64,000 nt of DNA, from assembly GCF_021083645.1 (NCBI RefSeq), contig NZ_JAJNRQ010000002.1, positions 62,001 through 126,000 of the forward strand, in the 5' to 3' direction. The notes below the pieces were generated by a model. The model was given only the letters and a program-made list of their open reading frames with translations. It had not been told where the DNA came from and searched no databases. Shown piece after piece: positions 35,829-45,144 of the stretch. Numbering within the stretch: position 1 is the first letter of the stretch; every line of letters starts with the position of its first letter. Source of the stretch: Schaalia sp. lx-260 (GTDB lineage: Bacteria > Actinomycetota > Actinomycetes > Actinomycetales > Actinomycetaceae). The position numbers were made by a program, and so were the translations under genes.

Positions 35829-36605
35829 TTAGCGACGAATAACGGGGTTAGTTAATGTACCGAGTTCTTCAACGCCAAATGAAACTGTGTCGCCTGCGGT
35901 AATAGTGCCGTACACAGAAGGACAACCGGTAACGATCACATCGCCGGGTAGCAAAGTAAACAGTGTTGAACAGTAGGCGATAAGTTCCCGCACTGTATGC
36001 AGCATATAGGCTGTTGAGCCACTGGTTTCTTTTTCCCCGTTGATTGTGCCATGCAGAGTAAGGGATTGGACATCAAGTGTAGGGTCTACCGTAATCCACG
36101 GACCGAGCGGACAGAATGTGTCAGCTCCTTTTCCTTTATCCCAAGGTCCACCATCCATAGCATCACGTGCAGTCACATCATTAGCTAATGTGTATCCGAA
36201 AATGACTGAGTCAACATCTTCCAGAGGGACATCTTTCGCAAGGGATTTAATGATGACAGCAACTTCGCCCTCATAAATCACATCATTAGTCCAGCTGGGT
36301 AACACAATCGGATCATCAGGACCGATAACAGAGCTATTTGGCTTTAAGAAAATAGGCGGCATAGGCGTAGGCTCTGGAGAACCTGGCTGTCGGATATCAG
36401 GTCCGAAATTATTGCCAATACCAATGACTTTTGAGCGTGGAATGACAGGGGACAAGAGTCTCACGTCATCCAGTTCAACGATACGACCAGAAGGCTCAAT
36501 GGGAGAGAAAAGCGGATCGCCTTTCAAAACCACAATACGTGTAGAACCATCTTCGAGAACACCATAAGCGGGGGAAGACCCGTCAGAAAAACGTACGATA
36601 CGCAT
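35829..36605 (-). CDS. Fumarylacetoacetate hydrolase (FAH) family protein
   Basis: The 258-residue protein has the FAH metal triad: glutamates in YEGEVAVII near residue 111 and aspartate in LANDVTARDAM near 142. The opening VIGIGNNFGPDIRQ and IFLKPNSSVIGPDDPI are typical of 2-hydroxyhepta-2,4-diene-1,7-dioate isomerase-like or oxaloacetate/acylpyruvate hydrolase members. In many Actinobacteria this gene lies next to gltX, as here. The true substrate is unknown; acylpyruvase or oxaloacetate decarboxylase activity is plausible. A CTCC-complement ribosome site (AAGGAGGA) lies upstream of the ATG at 36605. Confidence 0.88.
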   Translation of the reverse strand: MRIVRFSDGSSPAYGVLEDGSTRIVVLKGDPLFSPIEPSGRIVELDDVRLLSPVIPRSKVIGIGNNFGPDIRQPGSPEPTPMPPIFLKPNSSVIGPDDPIVLPSWTNDVIYEGEVAVIIKSLAKDVPLEDVDSVIFGYTLANDVTARDAMDGGPWDKGKGADTFCPLGPWITVDPTLDVQSLTLHGTINGEKETSGSTAYMLHTVRELIAYCSTLFTLLPGDVIVTGCPSVYGTITAGDTVSFGVEELGTLTNPVIRR

Positions 36606-36822
36606 ACTGTTAGATTAGTCCTCCTTAGATATTTGCGAGGCGTTATCGTCCTCGTTTTGGAAAATAAAAGGAAAGTAATCTGCTCTGAAGCCCTTTATGC
36701 GCTACGAGGAAGGAAAACTCAATCTGATTGCGTGGACTAGGTGAGCGAAACTTACATAACAGATGTGAAGAAAAACGGTTTCCATACCCCATATGCCGGT
36801 AAAGAATATCTGTGAACGGGCG

Positions 36823-36828
36823 TAGAAT
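36823..36828 (+). promoter_or_regulatory. -10 box giving a probable leaderless gltX mRNA
   Basis: TAGAAT at 36823-36828 is followed by six bases and then the gltX ATG. No Shine-Dalgarno sequence is present. This spacing would put the first transcribed base at or next to the A of ATG. Leaderless mRNAs are common in Actinobacteria. No clear -35 box is seen. Confidence 0.5.
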
Positions 36829-36834
36829 GACCTC

Positions 36835-38358
36835 ATGACTGAAACCAGCGCACATACTTCACCTGTCCGTGTTCGTTTTTGCCCTTCTCCTACGGGTACT
36901 CCGCATGTGGGAATGGTCCGTACTTGCCTTTTTAACTGGGCCTGGGCACGTCATACCGGTGGAACTTTTGTTTTCCGTATTGAGGATACTGATGCTGCAC
37001 GTGACTCTCAGGAGTCTTTTGACCAAATACTTGACTCGCTGCGCTGGTTAGGGTTGGACTGGGATGAAGGAATCGGCAAAGGCGGGCCACATGAGCCTTA
37101 TCGCCAGTCTGAACGTATGGATATCTATGCTCGGGTTGCTGCACAGCTTCTTGAAGGAGGATACGCTTACGAGAGTTTTTCTACTCCTGAAGAAATTGAG
37201 CAACGTCACCGTGATGCAGGTCGTGACCCGAAGCTAGGGTATGACGGATACGATCGTGACCTCACTAAGGAACAAAAAGCTGCGTATCGTGCGCAGGGAC
37301 GTGAACCTGTTTTACGCATGAGGATGCCCGATCATGACATTACATTTACTGACTTAGTACGCGGCGAAATTACTTTCAAAGCAGGATCTGTGCCGGATTA
37401 TGTTATTGTGCGAGCCAATGGTCATCCTTTGTACACTTTGGTGAACCCAGTTGATGATGCTCTGATGGAAATTACTCACGTTCTACGTGGTGAAGATCTG
37501 CTGTCCTCAACACCACGACAGATTGTTTTATATCAGGCGCTGATGGATCTTGGAATCGCGTCATGTATTCCCGAATTTGGTCACTTGCCATATGTGATGG
37601 GTGAAGGAAATAAGAAGCTGTCAAAACGCGATCCACAGTCGAATTTGCTGCTTCACCGTGAAGCCGGCATGATTCCTGAGGGTTTGAATAACTACTTGGC
37701 TTTACTCGGCTGGTCGATTGCTCCTGATCGTGATGTTTTCAGCATGGATGAAATGGTAGAAGCCTTCGATATTTCTCATGTGAACCCAAATCCTGCGCGT
37801 TTTGATCCAAAGAAATGCGTGGCTATTAATGCTGAACATATTCGTCGCCTTGATGTCGCAGATTTTGCTCAGCGTATGGTGCCTTTCTTGCATAGGGAAA
37901 AGTATGTGTCAGCAGATTCATACGAGGAACTTACTGCGCGCGAACAAGAAATTGTGACAGCTATTGCTCCGCACGTTCAGACTCGTATTCAACTGCTGGG
38001 TGAAGTTCCAGGTATGGCAGGTTTCTTATTTGCGGCAGATGATGAACTCACTCTGGATGAAACTGCAGTAGCTAAATTGAAAGAGAACGCAGTGCAAGTC
38101 CTTGAAACTGCGCGTCACATTCTTTCAACCTTGTCAGATGAAGAATTTTGTACAGAAGTGATGGAAGAACGTTTACGCGCGGCAATTGTTGAGGGCATGG
38201 AGATTAAACCACGTTTAGCTTTTGGTCCTCTCCGAGTGGCAGTAACAGGTCGTCAAGTTTCACCTCCGCTATTTGAATCCATCGAAATTCTTGGAAGGCA
38301 ATCAGCCCTTGCTCGCGTTGATGCTCTTATCCAACGACTGGAAGCAGGAGTGGCGTGA
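36835..38358 (+). CDS. gltX: Glutamate--tRNA ligase
   Basis: The 507-residue class I synthetase has the HIGH-type motif in [12 protein letters not shown] near residue 17-28 and the KMSKS-type motif [10 protein letters not shown] near 261-270. [13 protein letters not shown] near 46 binds the substrates. The C-terminal half is the helical anticodon-binding domain. The start ATG appears leaderless. tRNA-Gln and two tRNA-Glu genes follow immediately. If the organism lacks glnS, this enzyme would also charge tRNA-Gln for the GatCAB route; that cannot be judged here. Confidence 0.97.
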   Translation: MTETSAHTSPVRVRFCPSPTGTPHVGMVRTCLFNWAWARHTGGTFVFRIEDTDAARDSQESFDQILDSLRWLGLDWDEGIGKGGPHEPYRQSERMDIYARVAAQLLEGGYAYESFSTPEEIEQRHRDAGRDPKLGYDGYDRDLTKEQKAAYRAQGREPVLRMRMPDHDITFTDLVRGEITFKAGSVPDYVIVRANGHPLYTLVNPVDDALMEITHVLRGEDLLSSTPRQIVLYQALMDLGIASCIPEFGHLPYVMGEGNKKLSKRDPQSNLLLHREAGMIPEGLNNYLALLGWSIAPDRDVFSMDEMVEAFDISHVNPNPARFDPKKCVAINAEHIRRLDVADFAQRMVPFLHREKYVSADSYEELTAREQEIVTAIAPHVQTRIQLLGEVPGMAGFLFAADDELTLDETAVAKLKENAVQVLETARHILSTLSDEEFCTEVMEERLRAAIVEGMEIKPRLAFGPLRVAVTGRQVSPPLFESIEILGRQSALARVDALIQRLEAGVA

Positions 38359-38379
38359 ATAGTCCCACTCTTTGTCGAT

Positions 38380-38408
38380 TTGTCGAAGGGAAAATAGTCG
38401 GCTAAAGT
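38380..38408 (+). promoter_or_regulatory. Promoter of the tRNA-Gln / tRNA-Glu cluster
   Basis: TTGTCG at 38380-38385 and TAAAGT at 38403-38408 are separated by 17 bases. The predicted transcription start near 38415 lies about 38 bases before tRNA-Gln. Confidence 0.55.
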
Positions 38409-38452
38409 TTTGTCTTGTTGTCATCGGGACAGTTTCTGGTGAGAACAAGCCA

Positions 38453-38524
38453 TGGGGTATGGTGTAATTGGCAACACGACTGATTCTGGTTCAGTTGTTC
38501 TAGGTTCGAGTCCTGGTACCCCAG
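38453..38524 (+). tRNA. tRNA-Gln (anticodon CTG)
   Basis: A full cloverleaf folds: acceptor TGGGGTA with TACCCCA, D stem GTGT/ACAC, anticodon stem ACTGA/TCAGT with loop TTCTGGT, and T arm CTAGG-TTCGAGT-CCTGG. The anticodon CTG reads CAG. The discriminator base is G and CCA is not encoded. Confidence 0.95.
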
Positions 38525-38550
38525 CGATCACATGATGAGTGAGTGATTTT

Positions 38551-38623
38551 GCCCCCATCGTCTAGCGGCCTAGGACACCGCCCTCTCACGGCGGCGACAC
38601 GGGTTCAAATCCCGTTGGGGGTA
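38551..38623 (+). tRNA. tRNA-Glu (anticodon CTC), copy 1
   Basis: The 73-base cloverleaf has acceptor GCCCCCA with TGGGGGT, anticodon stem CCGCC/GGCGG and loop CTCTCAC, giving anticodon CTC for GAG. The T loop is TTCAAAT. CCA is not encoded. It is identical to the second copy 49 bases downstream. Confidence 0.96.
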
Positions 38624-38672
38624 CGGTTACCTTTCACTAAGGTTAACTTGTTACCTCGCTGAGAGGTTTAGC

Positions 38673-38745
38673 GCCCCCATCGTCTAGCGGCCTAGGACAC
38701 CGCCCTCTCACGGCGGCGACACGGGTTCAAATCCCGTTGGGGGTA
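38673..38745 (+). tRNA. tRNA-Glu (anticodon CTC), copy 2
   Basis: Same sequence and fold as copy 1 over all 73 bases, while the spacer and flanks differ. Both copies read GAG. The period between the copies is 122 bases, consistent with a local tandem duplication followed by drift of the spacer. Confidence 0.96.
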
Positions 38746-38756
38746 CAAGCGCGGAA

Positions 38757-38780
38757 CCCAATGTTGGGCTTTTATTTTTT
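38757..38780 (+). terminator. Terminator of the tRNA cluster
   Basis: CCCAA-TG-TTGGG (38757-38768) is followed by CTTTTATTTTTT. The stem is short, but the T tract is strong and lies 12 bases after tRNA-Glu copy 2. Confidence 0.7.
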
Positions 38781-38864
38781 CTTATCTGATGAACTTATCC
38801 GCCTGAGGCGATCTTCTGACGATCTGCCTTAAAGACTTCATGAGAAACCTGTGTGACGTATTTT

Positions 38865-38933
38865 TCGTCAATGCATTGCTTTTTCGCTCAATTCGCTTCG
38901 TTCTTTCCTAGCAATGCGCGGTACCATTGACGA
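38865..38933 (+). promoter_or_regulatory. Structured leader upstream of thrS
   Basis: TCGTCAATG (38865-38873) pairs with CATTGACGA (38925-38933), and the adjoining CATTGC (38874-38879) pairs with GCAATG (38911-38916). Together they form a 15-pair stem with an 8-base bulge on the 3' side (38917-38924). A 31-base loop rich in pyrimidines caps it. It ends about 32 bases before the thrS start. A known T-box core is absent on this strand. Translational or attenuation control is inference. Confidence 0.5.
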
Positions 38934-38965
38934 CGACACAATGAAACCTTGAGTCAGGAGATCCT

Positions 38966-40954
38966 GTGACCACCATCGACGTTCACATTAACGGCCAGTT
39001 ACATAGCATCGAGGCGGGAACCACTGGGACAACACTTTTTGACGGACAACGCGATGTTGTTGCCATGTTTATCAACGGTGAACCGTGGGACCTGAGCCGT
39101 GAAATTCCCTCAGAAGCCACAGTCGAACCAATTACGCTGACCTCGGAAGCAGGCTTACAGATTCTGCGTCACTCCTGCACGCACGTTATGGCACAGGCAG
39201 TACAGGAAATTTATCCGGATGTGAACCTAGGTATCGGACCTTTCATTACAGATGGCTTCTACTACGATTTCGGTAATATTGATTCGGTAACGCCTGAACT
39301 CATGCGTGATATTGAAAAACGCATGAAACGAATCGTCAAAGAAGGACAAACATTCCGTCGTCGTGCAATCAGTGATGAAGAAGCGCGCGTCGAATTAGCG
39401 CAGCAGCCCTACAAGTTGGAACTCGTCACCACAAAAGGTCACGGCGCTGAAGAAGCTTCTGTTGAGGTAGGCGCAGGCGAACTCACCATGTACGATAACG
39501 TGCGCCGCGATGGAACTGTTGCATGGACTGACCTCTGTCGTGGTCCACATTTACCCAGTACGCGACTCATCGGTAATGGTTTTGCCTTGACAAAATCTTC
39601 CTCAGCCTACTGGAAAGGCGATCAAGCAAATGATCCTTTGCAGCGTATTTACGGGACCGCTTGGGCATCAAAAGATGATCTTGTTGCCTACCAAGAACGA
39701 ATAAAAGAAGCAGAACGCCGCGACCACCGGCGCCTTGGTACAGAACTTGACCTCTTTTCTTTTCCAGAGGAACTAGGAGCAGGCCTGCCAGTATTCCACC
39801 CCAAGGGTGGTGTGCTTAAACGTGTCATGGAAGACTACGTGCGTGCAGCCCATATCGCTCACGGATTCCAATATGTTGGAACACCGCATATTTCTAAAGA
39901 AGACTTATTCCACACATCCGGTCACTTACCGTATTACGCGGATGGGATGTTCCCACCAATGGACGATGACGGGCAGTTGTACTACCTCAAAGCTATGAAC
40001 TGCCCAATGCATAACCTGATTTTCCGTTCGCGTGGGCGCTCATACCGTGAGTTACCTTTGCGTCTTTTTGAATTTGGTACTGTTTATCGAAATGAAAAGT
40101 CCGGTGTGCTGCAAGGACTCACCCGTGTACGTTCGATTACGCAGGATGATTCTCATAGTTATGTGATGCCCGAACAAGCAGCAGATGAAATTAAGCACCT
40201 GCTGAACTTTATTTTGAAGCTGCTGCGCGATTTTGGTTTGACTGACTTTTATCTTGAGCTGTCCACTCGTGACACGGATGGTAAAAAGAAAGACAAATTC
40301 ATCGGCACAGATGAACAGTGGGCAGAAGCCACTGCGATTCTTGAACGTTGTGCTGAAGAAACCGGTTTAACCTGTGTTCCTGATCCAGGTGGGGCTGCTT
40401 TCTATGGGCCGAAGATTTCAATACAAGCCAAGGATGCTATCGGTCGCACATGGCAGATGTCCACCATCCAGTACGACTTCAACCAGCCACACCGTTTCGG
40501 GTTGGAATTTACTGCTCCTGATGGCACACATCAAGAACCTGTGATGATTCACTCGGCAAAATTTGGTTCAATTGAGCGTTTCATTGGCGTGCTCACTGAG
40601 CACTATGCGGGTGCATTCCCAGCATGGCTTTCACCTGAGCAAGTACGACTGGTTCCTGTGGCTGAAGCATTTAACGAGTACTGCATGGGTGTTGCTGAGC
40701 AACTACGTCGTCACGGTATACGGGCAGAGGTTGACCTGTCAGATGACCGTTTCGGAAAGAAAATACGTAATGCCTCGAAAGAAAAAGTACCTTTCACCCT
40801 TATTGCAGGTGGTGAAGATGTGGAGGCTGGCGCGGTTTCGTTCCGTTTCCGTGACGGTTCACAATTAAACGGTGTTGCTGTAGATGAGGCTGTCGCACGC
40901 ATTGTTACCCATGTGGAGTCGCGTTGTAATTCGGATAAATTCGACGAGGCATAG
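38966..40954 (+). CDS. thrS: Threonine--tRNA ligase
   Basis: The 662-residue class II synthetase has an N-terminal TGS domain (residues 1-65), the second additional (editing) domain with [16 protein letters not shown] near 74 and the catalytic core from about residue 255. Zinc-binding motif [21 protein letters not shown] is near 348, motif 2 near 375 ([22 protein letters not shown]) and motif 3 around the [13 protein letters not shown] segment near 532. The C-terminal anticodon-binding domain ends the protein. GTG 38966 follows AGGAG at 38957-38961. HIT and phosphatidyltransferase genes follow in the order usual for Actinobacteria. Confidence 0.97.
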   Translation: MTTIDVHINGQLHSIEAGTTGTTLFDGQRDVVAMFINGEPWDLSREIPSEATVEPITLTSEAGLQILRHSCTHVMAQAVQEIYPDVNLGIGPFITDGFYYDFGNIDSVTPELMRDIEKRMKRIVKEGQTFRRRAISDEEARVELAQQPYKLELVTTKGHGAEEASVEVGAGELTMYDNVRRDGTVAWTDLCRGPHLPSTRLIGNGFALTKSSSAYWKGDQANDPLQRIYGTAWASKDDLVAYQERIKEAERRDHRRLGTELDLFSFPEELGAGLPVFHPKGGVLKRVMEDYVRAAHIAHGFQYVGTPHISKEDLFHTSGHLPYYADGMFPPMDDDGQLYYLKAMNCPMHNLIFRSRGRSYRELPLRLFEFGTVYRNEKSGVLQGLTRVRSITQDDSHSYVMPEQAADEIKHLLNFILKLLRDFGLTDFYLELSTRDTDGKKKDKFIGTDEQWAEATAILERCAEETGLTCVPDPGGAAFYGPKISIQAKDAIGRTWQMSTIQYDFNQPHRFGLEFTAPDGTHQEPVMIHSAKFGSIERFIGVLTEHYAGAFPAWLSPEQVRLVPVAEAFNEYCMGVAEQLRRHGIRAEVDLSDDRFGKKIRNASKEKVPFTLIAGGEDVEAGAVSFRFRDGSQLNGVAVDEAVARIVTHVESRCNSDKFDEA

Positions 40955-40972
40955 GAAAGAGACTGAAGAATA

Positions 40973-41536
40973 ATGCAGGATATGCGGTGCGAAGATTCAC
41001 GGACATTAGCGGGTGTGCCTGATGGTTTTTCTCGTCTGTGGACACCGCACCGCATGGCCTATATTTCAGGGGACGAAAAACCTGCGGATGCTTCTTCGGA
41101 TGAGTGTCCTTTTTGCGCAGCCCCGCAGCGTGATGATTCTGAAGGACTAATTGTTTACAGAGGTTCATCATGCTTTGTTTTAATGAACTTATTCCCGTAC
41201 AATTCGGGGCACCTGTTGGTGTGTCCATATCGTCATGTTTCTGATTACACAGAACTGAGTGATGATGAACGTAATGAATTATCACTTATGACGGCGACTG
41301 CAATGCGAGTAATTCGTCGTGTGGCAGGCCCACACGGATTTAATCTTGGAATGAATCAGGGGGATGTCGCCGGAGCAGGTATCGCTGCTCACCTGCATCA
41401 GCATATTGTTCCTCGCTGGTTAGGGGACGCGAATTTCTTGCCGATCATTGCGCGAACAAAGGCTGTGCCTGAACTATTAGAAGATGCTCGTTCCCGTCTT
41501 TCTTACGCTTGGGCGCAGGAGTTTTCTGCGCACTGA
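40973..41536 (+). CDS. HIT-family nucleotide hydrolase/phosphorylase
   Basis: The 187-residue protein has the histidine triad HLHQHIVPRW near residue 141, where the central histidine forms the nucleotidyl intermediate. Upstream CPFC (residues 44-47) and CFVLMNLFPYNSGHLLVCPYRHV match the Ap4A phosphorylase-like HIT group of Actinobacteria. Likely substrates are dinucleoside polyphosphates or AMP-lysine type adducts. The start is uncertain: ATG 40973 has only GAAGAA upstream, while ATG 40982 has AGGAT closer. It sits 18 bases after thrS and is probably co-transcribed. Confidence 0.9.
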   Translation: MQDMRCEDSRTLAGVPDGFSRLWTPHRMAYISGDEKPADASSDECPFCAAPQRDDSEGLIVYRGSSCFVLMNLFPYNSGHLLVCPYRHVSDYTELSDDERNELSLMTATAMRVIRRVAGPHGFNLGMNQGDVAGAGIAAHLHQHIVPRWLGDANFLPIIARTKAVPELLEDARSRLSYAWAQEFSAH

Positions 41537-41617
41537 CTTTTCTTCCTTTTTGGGCCGCCTTTTGTGTGAGCATATGAGGAAACACAAGTAAGAAACAGAT
41601 AAAAGAAAGGGCTGAGT

Positions 41618-42259
41618 ATGCTCGGTAATCACGGTCGTTCTGTTGCTCGCACTATTTTTACTCCACCGGCCCGTTTACTGGCGAGTTTAGGTGTTTCACC
41701 AAATATGGTGACTTTCACGGGAACAGTGATGACATGTGTGTTGTCGGTGATTCTGCTTGCTCAAGGGTATTTATGGCAGGGAGGAATCGCACTGGGAATT
41801 ATTCTTTTTTGCGATTCAATTGATGGTATTTTGGCGCGCCTGACTGGGAAAACATCAGCTTTTGGTGCTTTTTTTGATTCGACGATGGATCGTTTAGGGG
41901 ATGGAGCAGTATTTGGTTCTTTGCTGGCCTGGGTTGTTTTCCATATGCCTGATAGTTATGCGCGTACATGCGCAATTATTGCCGGTATTGCCTCTTTAAT
42001 AGCAGTGGGAACAGTCCCGTATGCGCGTGCCCGTGCTGAAGTACTAGGAGTTGTAGCGAAAGTTGGTATAGCGGAACGTACGGATCGTTTAATTGTTGCT
42101 TTGGTGTGCGCTGCTTTTACTGACTGGGGATGGGGACAATGGTGGATAAGCATTGGCTTAATGTGGGTAGCTGTCGCTTCGCTCGTTACAGTGGGGCAGC
42201 GTGTAGTTTTCACCGCTTCAATGTTGAAGAAATCTGAGGTCAGTCAGGTGAAAATTTGA
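41618..42259 (+). CDS. CDP-alcohol phosphatidyltransferase, phosphatidylinositol-phosphate synthase type
   Basis: The 213-residue membrane enzyme carries the complete CDP-alcohol phosphotransferase motif from D68: DSIDG, then AR, then G, AFFD and D, in DSIDGILARL and GAFFDSTMDRLGDG. About five to six membrane segments follow. The position directly behind thrS and a HIT gene is where Actinobacteria carry pgsA1, the synthase for archaetidylinositol-like PI-phosphate, the root of PI and PIM lipids. The inositol-phosphate substrate is inferred from that context. AAAGGG precedes the ATG at 41618. Confidence 0.88.
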   Translation: MLGNHGRSVARTIFTPPARLLASLGVSPNMVTFTGTVMTCVLSVILLAQGYLWQGGIALGIILFCDSIDGILARLTGKTSAFGAFFDSTMDRLGDGAVFGSLLAWVVFHMPDSYARTCAIIAGIASLIAVGTVPYARARAEVLGVVAKVGIAERTDRLIVALVCAAFTDWGWGQWWISIGLMWVAVASLVTVGQRVVFTASMLKKSEVSQVKI

Positions 42260-42329
42260 GCACACTATCCTGCCCAGGCAGGCTACTATGATTTTTTGCT
42301 GATATCAGTAAATGATGAGGGAATACTCG

Positions 42330-42881
42330 ATGGCACAAGAAGAAATAGAAAACTCATTGGGATCACAATGGCCTGTCGATGCTGATGGTTATCCGCATCG
42401 CAGCGCGGCACGTGTGATTTTATTTAATTCAGATAGTCATGTTTTGTTAGTGCACGGGCATGACGCGATAGACCCATCACATCACTGGTGGTTTACTGTC
42501 GGAGGTGGTGTTGAAACAGGTGAAACCCCGCAGCAAGCAGCGGTTCGTGAGCTTTACGAAGAAACAGGTATTCGGATAGAAATTGAAGATCTTATTGGGC
42601 CTGTGTTATACCGTCAGGGTCAGTTTGAATTTCTTTCAGTGACTGCTCGACAAGATGAGTGGTTTTTCCTTGCCCACACTAAGGACACGAAGGTAAGTTC
42701 ACGCGGATGGACTGAACTTGAACAGAATGTGCTTGACGGTCATCGTTGGTGGAATATTGACGAGGTTGATGCTCTTGCTGAAAGTGTCATGGTGACTCCT
42801 TCTGGTCTGGCGGATTTGCTGAGGAAATGGAAAGAAGGCTGGGATGGTGAGTGCCTTCATCGTAATGAATACTCAGACTGA
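42330..42881 (+). CDS. NUDIX hydrolase
   Basis: The 183-residue enzyme has a full Nudix box, GGGVETGETPQQAAVRELYEETGI, split here for length at residues 57-80; the REXXEE glutamates that bind metal are present. It would cleave a nucleoside diphosphate linked to another moiety; the substrate is unknown. I use ATG 42330, because GAGGGA at 42317-42322 is at normal distance; two further ATG codons at 42312 and 42315 overlap that site. It follows the phosphatidyltransferase after 70 bases, which include a small CCTGCC/GGCAGG hairpin (42269-42282). Confidence 0.9.
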   Translation: MAQEEIENSLGSQWPVDADGYPHRSAARVILFNSDSHVLLVHGHDAIDPSHHWWFTVGGGVETGETPQQAAVRELYEETGIRIEIEDLIGPVLYRQGQFEFLSVTARQDEWFFLAHTKDTKVSSRGWTELEQNVLDGHRWWNIDEVDALAESVMVTPSGLADLLRKWKEGWDGECLHRNEYSD

Positions 42882-42982
42882 GTAAGACCCTAAGTAATAA
42901 GAGCATTGACGATAGGGAAGTTACGCGTATTTTGAGTAAAATCGGAAACTAAAAGGGGAGCGACCCCGAATATATCCAATTG

Positions 42983-43008
42983 CACACGTGGGGTGTGGAA
43001 GGTTTTTT
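42983..43008 (+). terminator. Possible terminator of the NUDIX gene
   Basis: CACAC (42983-42987) pairs with GTGTG (42993-42997), and TTTTTT follows at 43003-43008, adjoining the stop codon of the convergent gene. The stem is short. Confidence 0.4.
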
Positions 43009-43579
43009 ATTCCTGAGGTGGCGTTTCCAAAGGAATAGTGCCCAGTAGCTTCCAGGCCTCATCTATACGCGAAAGAATGGCGCTGTAATATTCTGGTTCT
43101 TTATTCGGATAGGTGACAACAGTTCCTACCATAGCGGTCACCTCATCAATATCAGTCCATGAATCAGGAATCACTTTTATTGTGGTTCCTTGAGGAAATA
43201 GTGTCGTCAGATCCGTGCCATAAAAATCAGCAGTGTGTGAGTCAATAAGGATTTCAGGTTTTTCAGGTGAATTTTCAATGGCAGTGATGACTTCAGTGAT
43301 TTCTTCTGCTGAATGTGCAGGCGAGTCCCCACTGGCGGCACTATCTGTTTCTGTGGGTTTTTCGCCAATAATGACAGAGGACTGCGAAAAATCATCAGAA
43401 GATAAGGCTGATTGTGGACTCGTGATGGTAGTAGGTTCTGCATCAACTAGGTGACGTCCAGGAAAAAGAAACCATATGAGACCGAAGAATACTGCGAGCA
43501 CACAAGTAAAAAGTAGGCATACCACTAAAAGAGGAATATGTGTGTGCTGCGATTCGAAGATTCGTTTGTTTTGACTCAT
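43007..43579 (-). CDS. Membrane-anchored protein of unknown function
   Basis: I do not recognise this 190-residue protein. It has a short cytoplasmic tail, one strong transmembrane helix at about residues 14-40, a Ser/Thr/Pro-rich linker (about 48-95) and a compact C-terminal part of about 95 residues. The C-terminal part has the pattern VGTVVTYPNKEPEYYSAILSRIDEAWKLLG, which resembles a small extracellular alpha/beta domain. Its start overlaps the stop of the secreted lipase-like gene by four bases (ATGA), so the two are translationally coupled. A role in the surface function of the lipase is possible but unproven. Confidence 0.75.
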   Translation of the reverse strand: MSQNKRIFESQHTHIPLLVVCLLFTCVLAVFFGLIWFLFPGRHLVDAEPTTITSPQSALSSDDFSQSSVIIGEKPTETDSAASGDSPAHSAEEITEVITAIENSPEKPEILIDSHTADFYGTDLTTLFPQGTTIKVIPDSWTDIDEVTAMVGTVVTYPNKEPEYYSAILSRIDEAWKLLGTIPLETPPQE

Positions 43580-44781
43580 TTATTCCCTTGAGTGGTAATA
43601 CGAGTCAAAATATTGGTTAGGTCATCGTTAATATTCTTTTCTTTCAGCAGGTAGCTGTGGAAGCAAGGTGAAGAAAACATTGTTGCTGGACGGTCAACCG
43701 ATTTTCCTTTTGTCAACAAACGCAAGCGGTTCCATGATTCTTTCACTGCCCATCCTGCAATAAAACCATAGCGGCAGGTTTGCATATTCACAGTATCTGC
43801 TCCTGCAGAGGCTGATTTAGTTGACACAATGACATCCCCTGCGGAAATTAATGGTTTACTGGTGCGTCCAAAAAGGGAAAAACCACCAAATTCTATGTTC
43901 CCGACCATCGCGTGTACATGAACTGCCTGTGGGAGCATAGGGAGAGTGTCTAAAGCCTTCGAATGAGTACGCAAAGCTTGACCTGCTTCACCACGGAAAG
44001 CATCAAGGGCATCAATGCCGTAACAACCTTCATTTGTCTGGTCTTTACGTTCAGCGCATTTTTTCAAATGATCCCACCATAAGCGGATTGGTAAAGCAAG
44101 AGGGGAGCGAAGCGGAGCTGAATCAAAGAAGCGGTTAATACTTTGCGCAAGATCTGATCCAGTATTGGGGGTTCCAATCATGACAACATTTGACATCCAT
44201 TTTTCAACGGGGCGACTTGAGTCAAGGTGTGTTGCTGCTTCACGAACAGCAAGACCTCCCATGGAATGTCCAACCACTGTGACAGGCTTATTGTATTGAC
44301 GAGCTAAACATTCAATGCCGCGAGCAAGTTTTGGTCCGATTTCTTTATGTGTTACCCAACGAGAATGTACATGAGAGTAGTCAAAAGTGTACACGGCTGT
44401 TTTATTGACTTTTTGAGCACGATCAATCATTGAATCATGAATAGAAGATGCAGCAAGCATAATTCCGGCATGCTCATTTGCTTGCCGGTCAATCAGTTGA
44501 GAAAAAGTGCCAGTTCGCTCAGGCGTATGTGTCGAACGTGAAATCCAGCCGTGAATGAAAATGACAGGGGTATCTTGTGGGTGAATATCAGGTTCGGCGG
44601 CTTGTCTCTTGGCTCCAGTAGACGTCGAAATTATCGGGGCGAGCTGAACAGTATCATCACACGCATGTGGGTTAAAAGGATTCTCTGCGGCGACTGCTTG
44701 GCTTACGTAGGGAAGGAAAGATAAACAAGCCAAGGACACGGTGGTGATGAATATGCCAACGCGAGTTGAAAAATGCTGCAT
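43576..44781 (-). CDS. Secreted lipase/esterase-like alpha/beta hydrolase
   Basis: The 401-residue protein starts with a Sec signal peptide: hydrophobic stretch at residues 8-26 and probable cleavage after AVA at residue 31. The mature part has the oxyanion motif VIFIHGWIS near 85, the nucleophile elbow GHSMGGLAVRE near 172 and likely partners further on. Six or more cysteines, for example CDDT, KKCAERKDQTNEGCYG and MQTCRYGF, suggest disulfides outside the cell. I chose ATG 44781, since a longer reading from 44871 puts 30 extra residues before the signal. Triacylglycerol lipase or esterase is likely; cutinase-type is less so. Confidence 0.84.
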   Translation of the reverse strand: MQHFSTRVGIFITTVSLACLSFLPYVSQAVAAENPFNPHACDDTVQLAPIISTSTGAKRQAAEPDIHPQDTPVIFIHGWISRSTHTPERTGTFSQLIDRQANEHAGIMLAASSIHDSMIDRAQKVNKTAVYTFDYSHVHSRWVTHKEIGPKLARGIECLARQYNKPVTVVGHSMGGLAVREAATHLDSSRPVEKWMSNVVMIGTPNTGSDLAQSINRFFDSAPLRSPLALPIRLWWDHLKKCAERKDQTNEGCYGIDALDAFRGEAGQALRTHSKALDTLPMLPQAVHVHAMVGNIEFGGFSLFGRTSKPLISAGDVIVSTKSASAGADTVNMQTCRYGFIAGWAVKESWNRLRLLTKGKSVDRPATMFSSPCFHSYLLKEKNINDDLTNILTRITTQGNK

Positions 44782-45144
44782 TTTCAAGCTTTTCTTTCGT
44801 GTAAATACCTGGAGGATGAAAGACTGTGACGAGTGTATTACATAGTGCAAGAGAATCCTATTTATACACATGATGAAATTTATGTGAGTTACGATTCTTG
44901 GAGACTAGCGCGTGTATCATAGGTGTGTTTCATAAGTGTCTGAACAGAACAAACAGATAATGGCATGGGAGTTTACCGTGCGATACGCTTGTGAAAGCGT
45001 TGACGATGTGACTGTTTTTTACTGTGAAACCGAGAAAAATGTGCCTACACTGGTGATCTTCTAGGTTTTTCCTCCATTAGTTACACGTACCGTAATCCGA
45101 AGCCACTATTGTCGAGCGCCACTATCCCAACGGAAGGACAAACT
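44782..45144. other. Intergenic region between divergent lipase and U32 genes
   Basis: These 363 bases carry a perfect small hairpin ACGCTT-GTGA-AAGCGT (44985-45000) and a TACACT -10 candidate at 45046-45051 for the U32 gene, without a matching -35 box. No riboswitch or gene was recognised. Confidence 0.4.

Noticed and set aside
38911-38933. T-box core on the minus strand (TGGTACCGCG) in the thrS leader
   Set aside because: No minus-strand gene follows, no specifier stem is visible, and the bases fall in a bulge of the plus-strand stem. It is probably chance.
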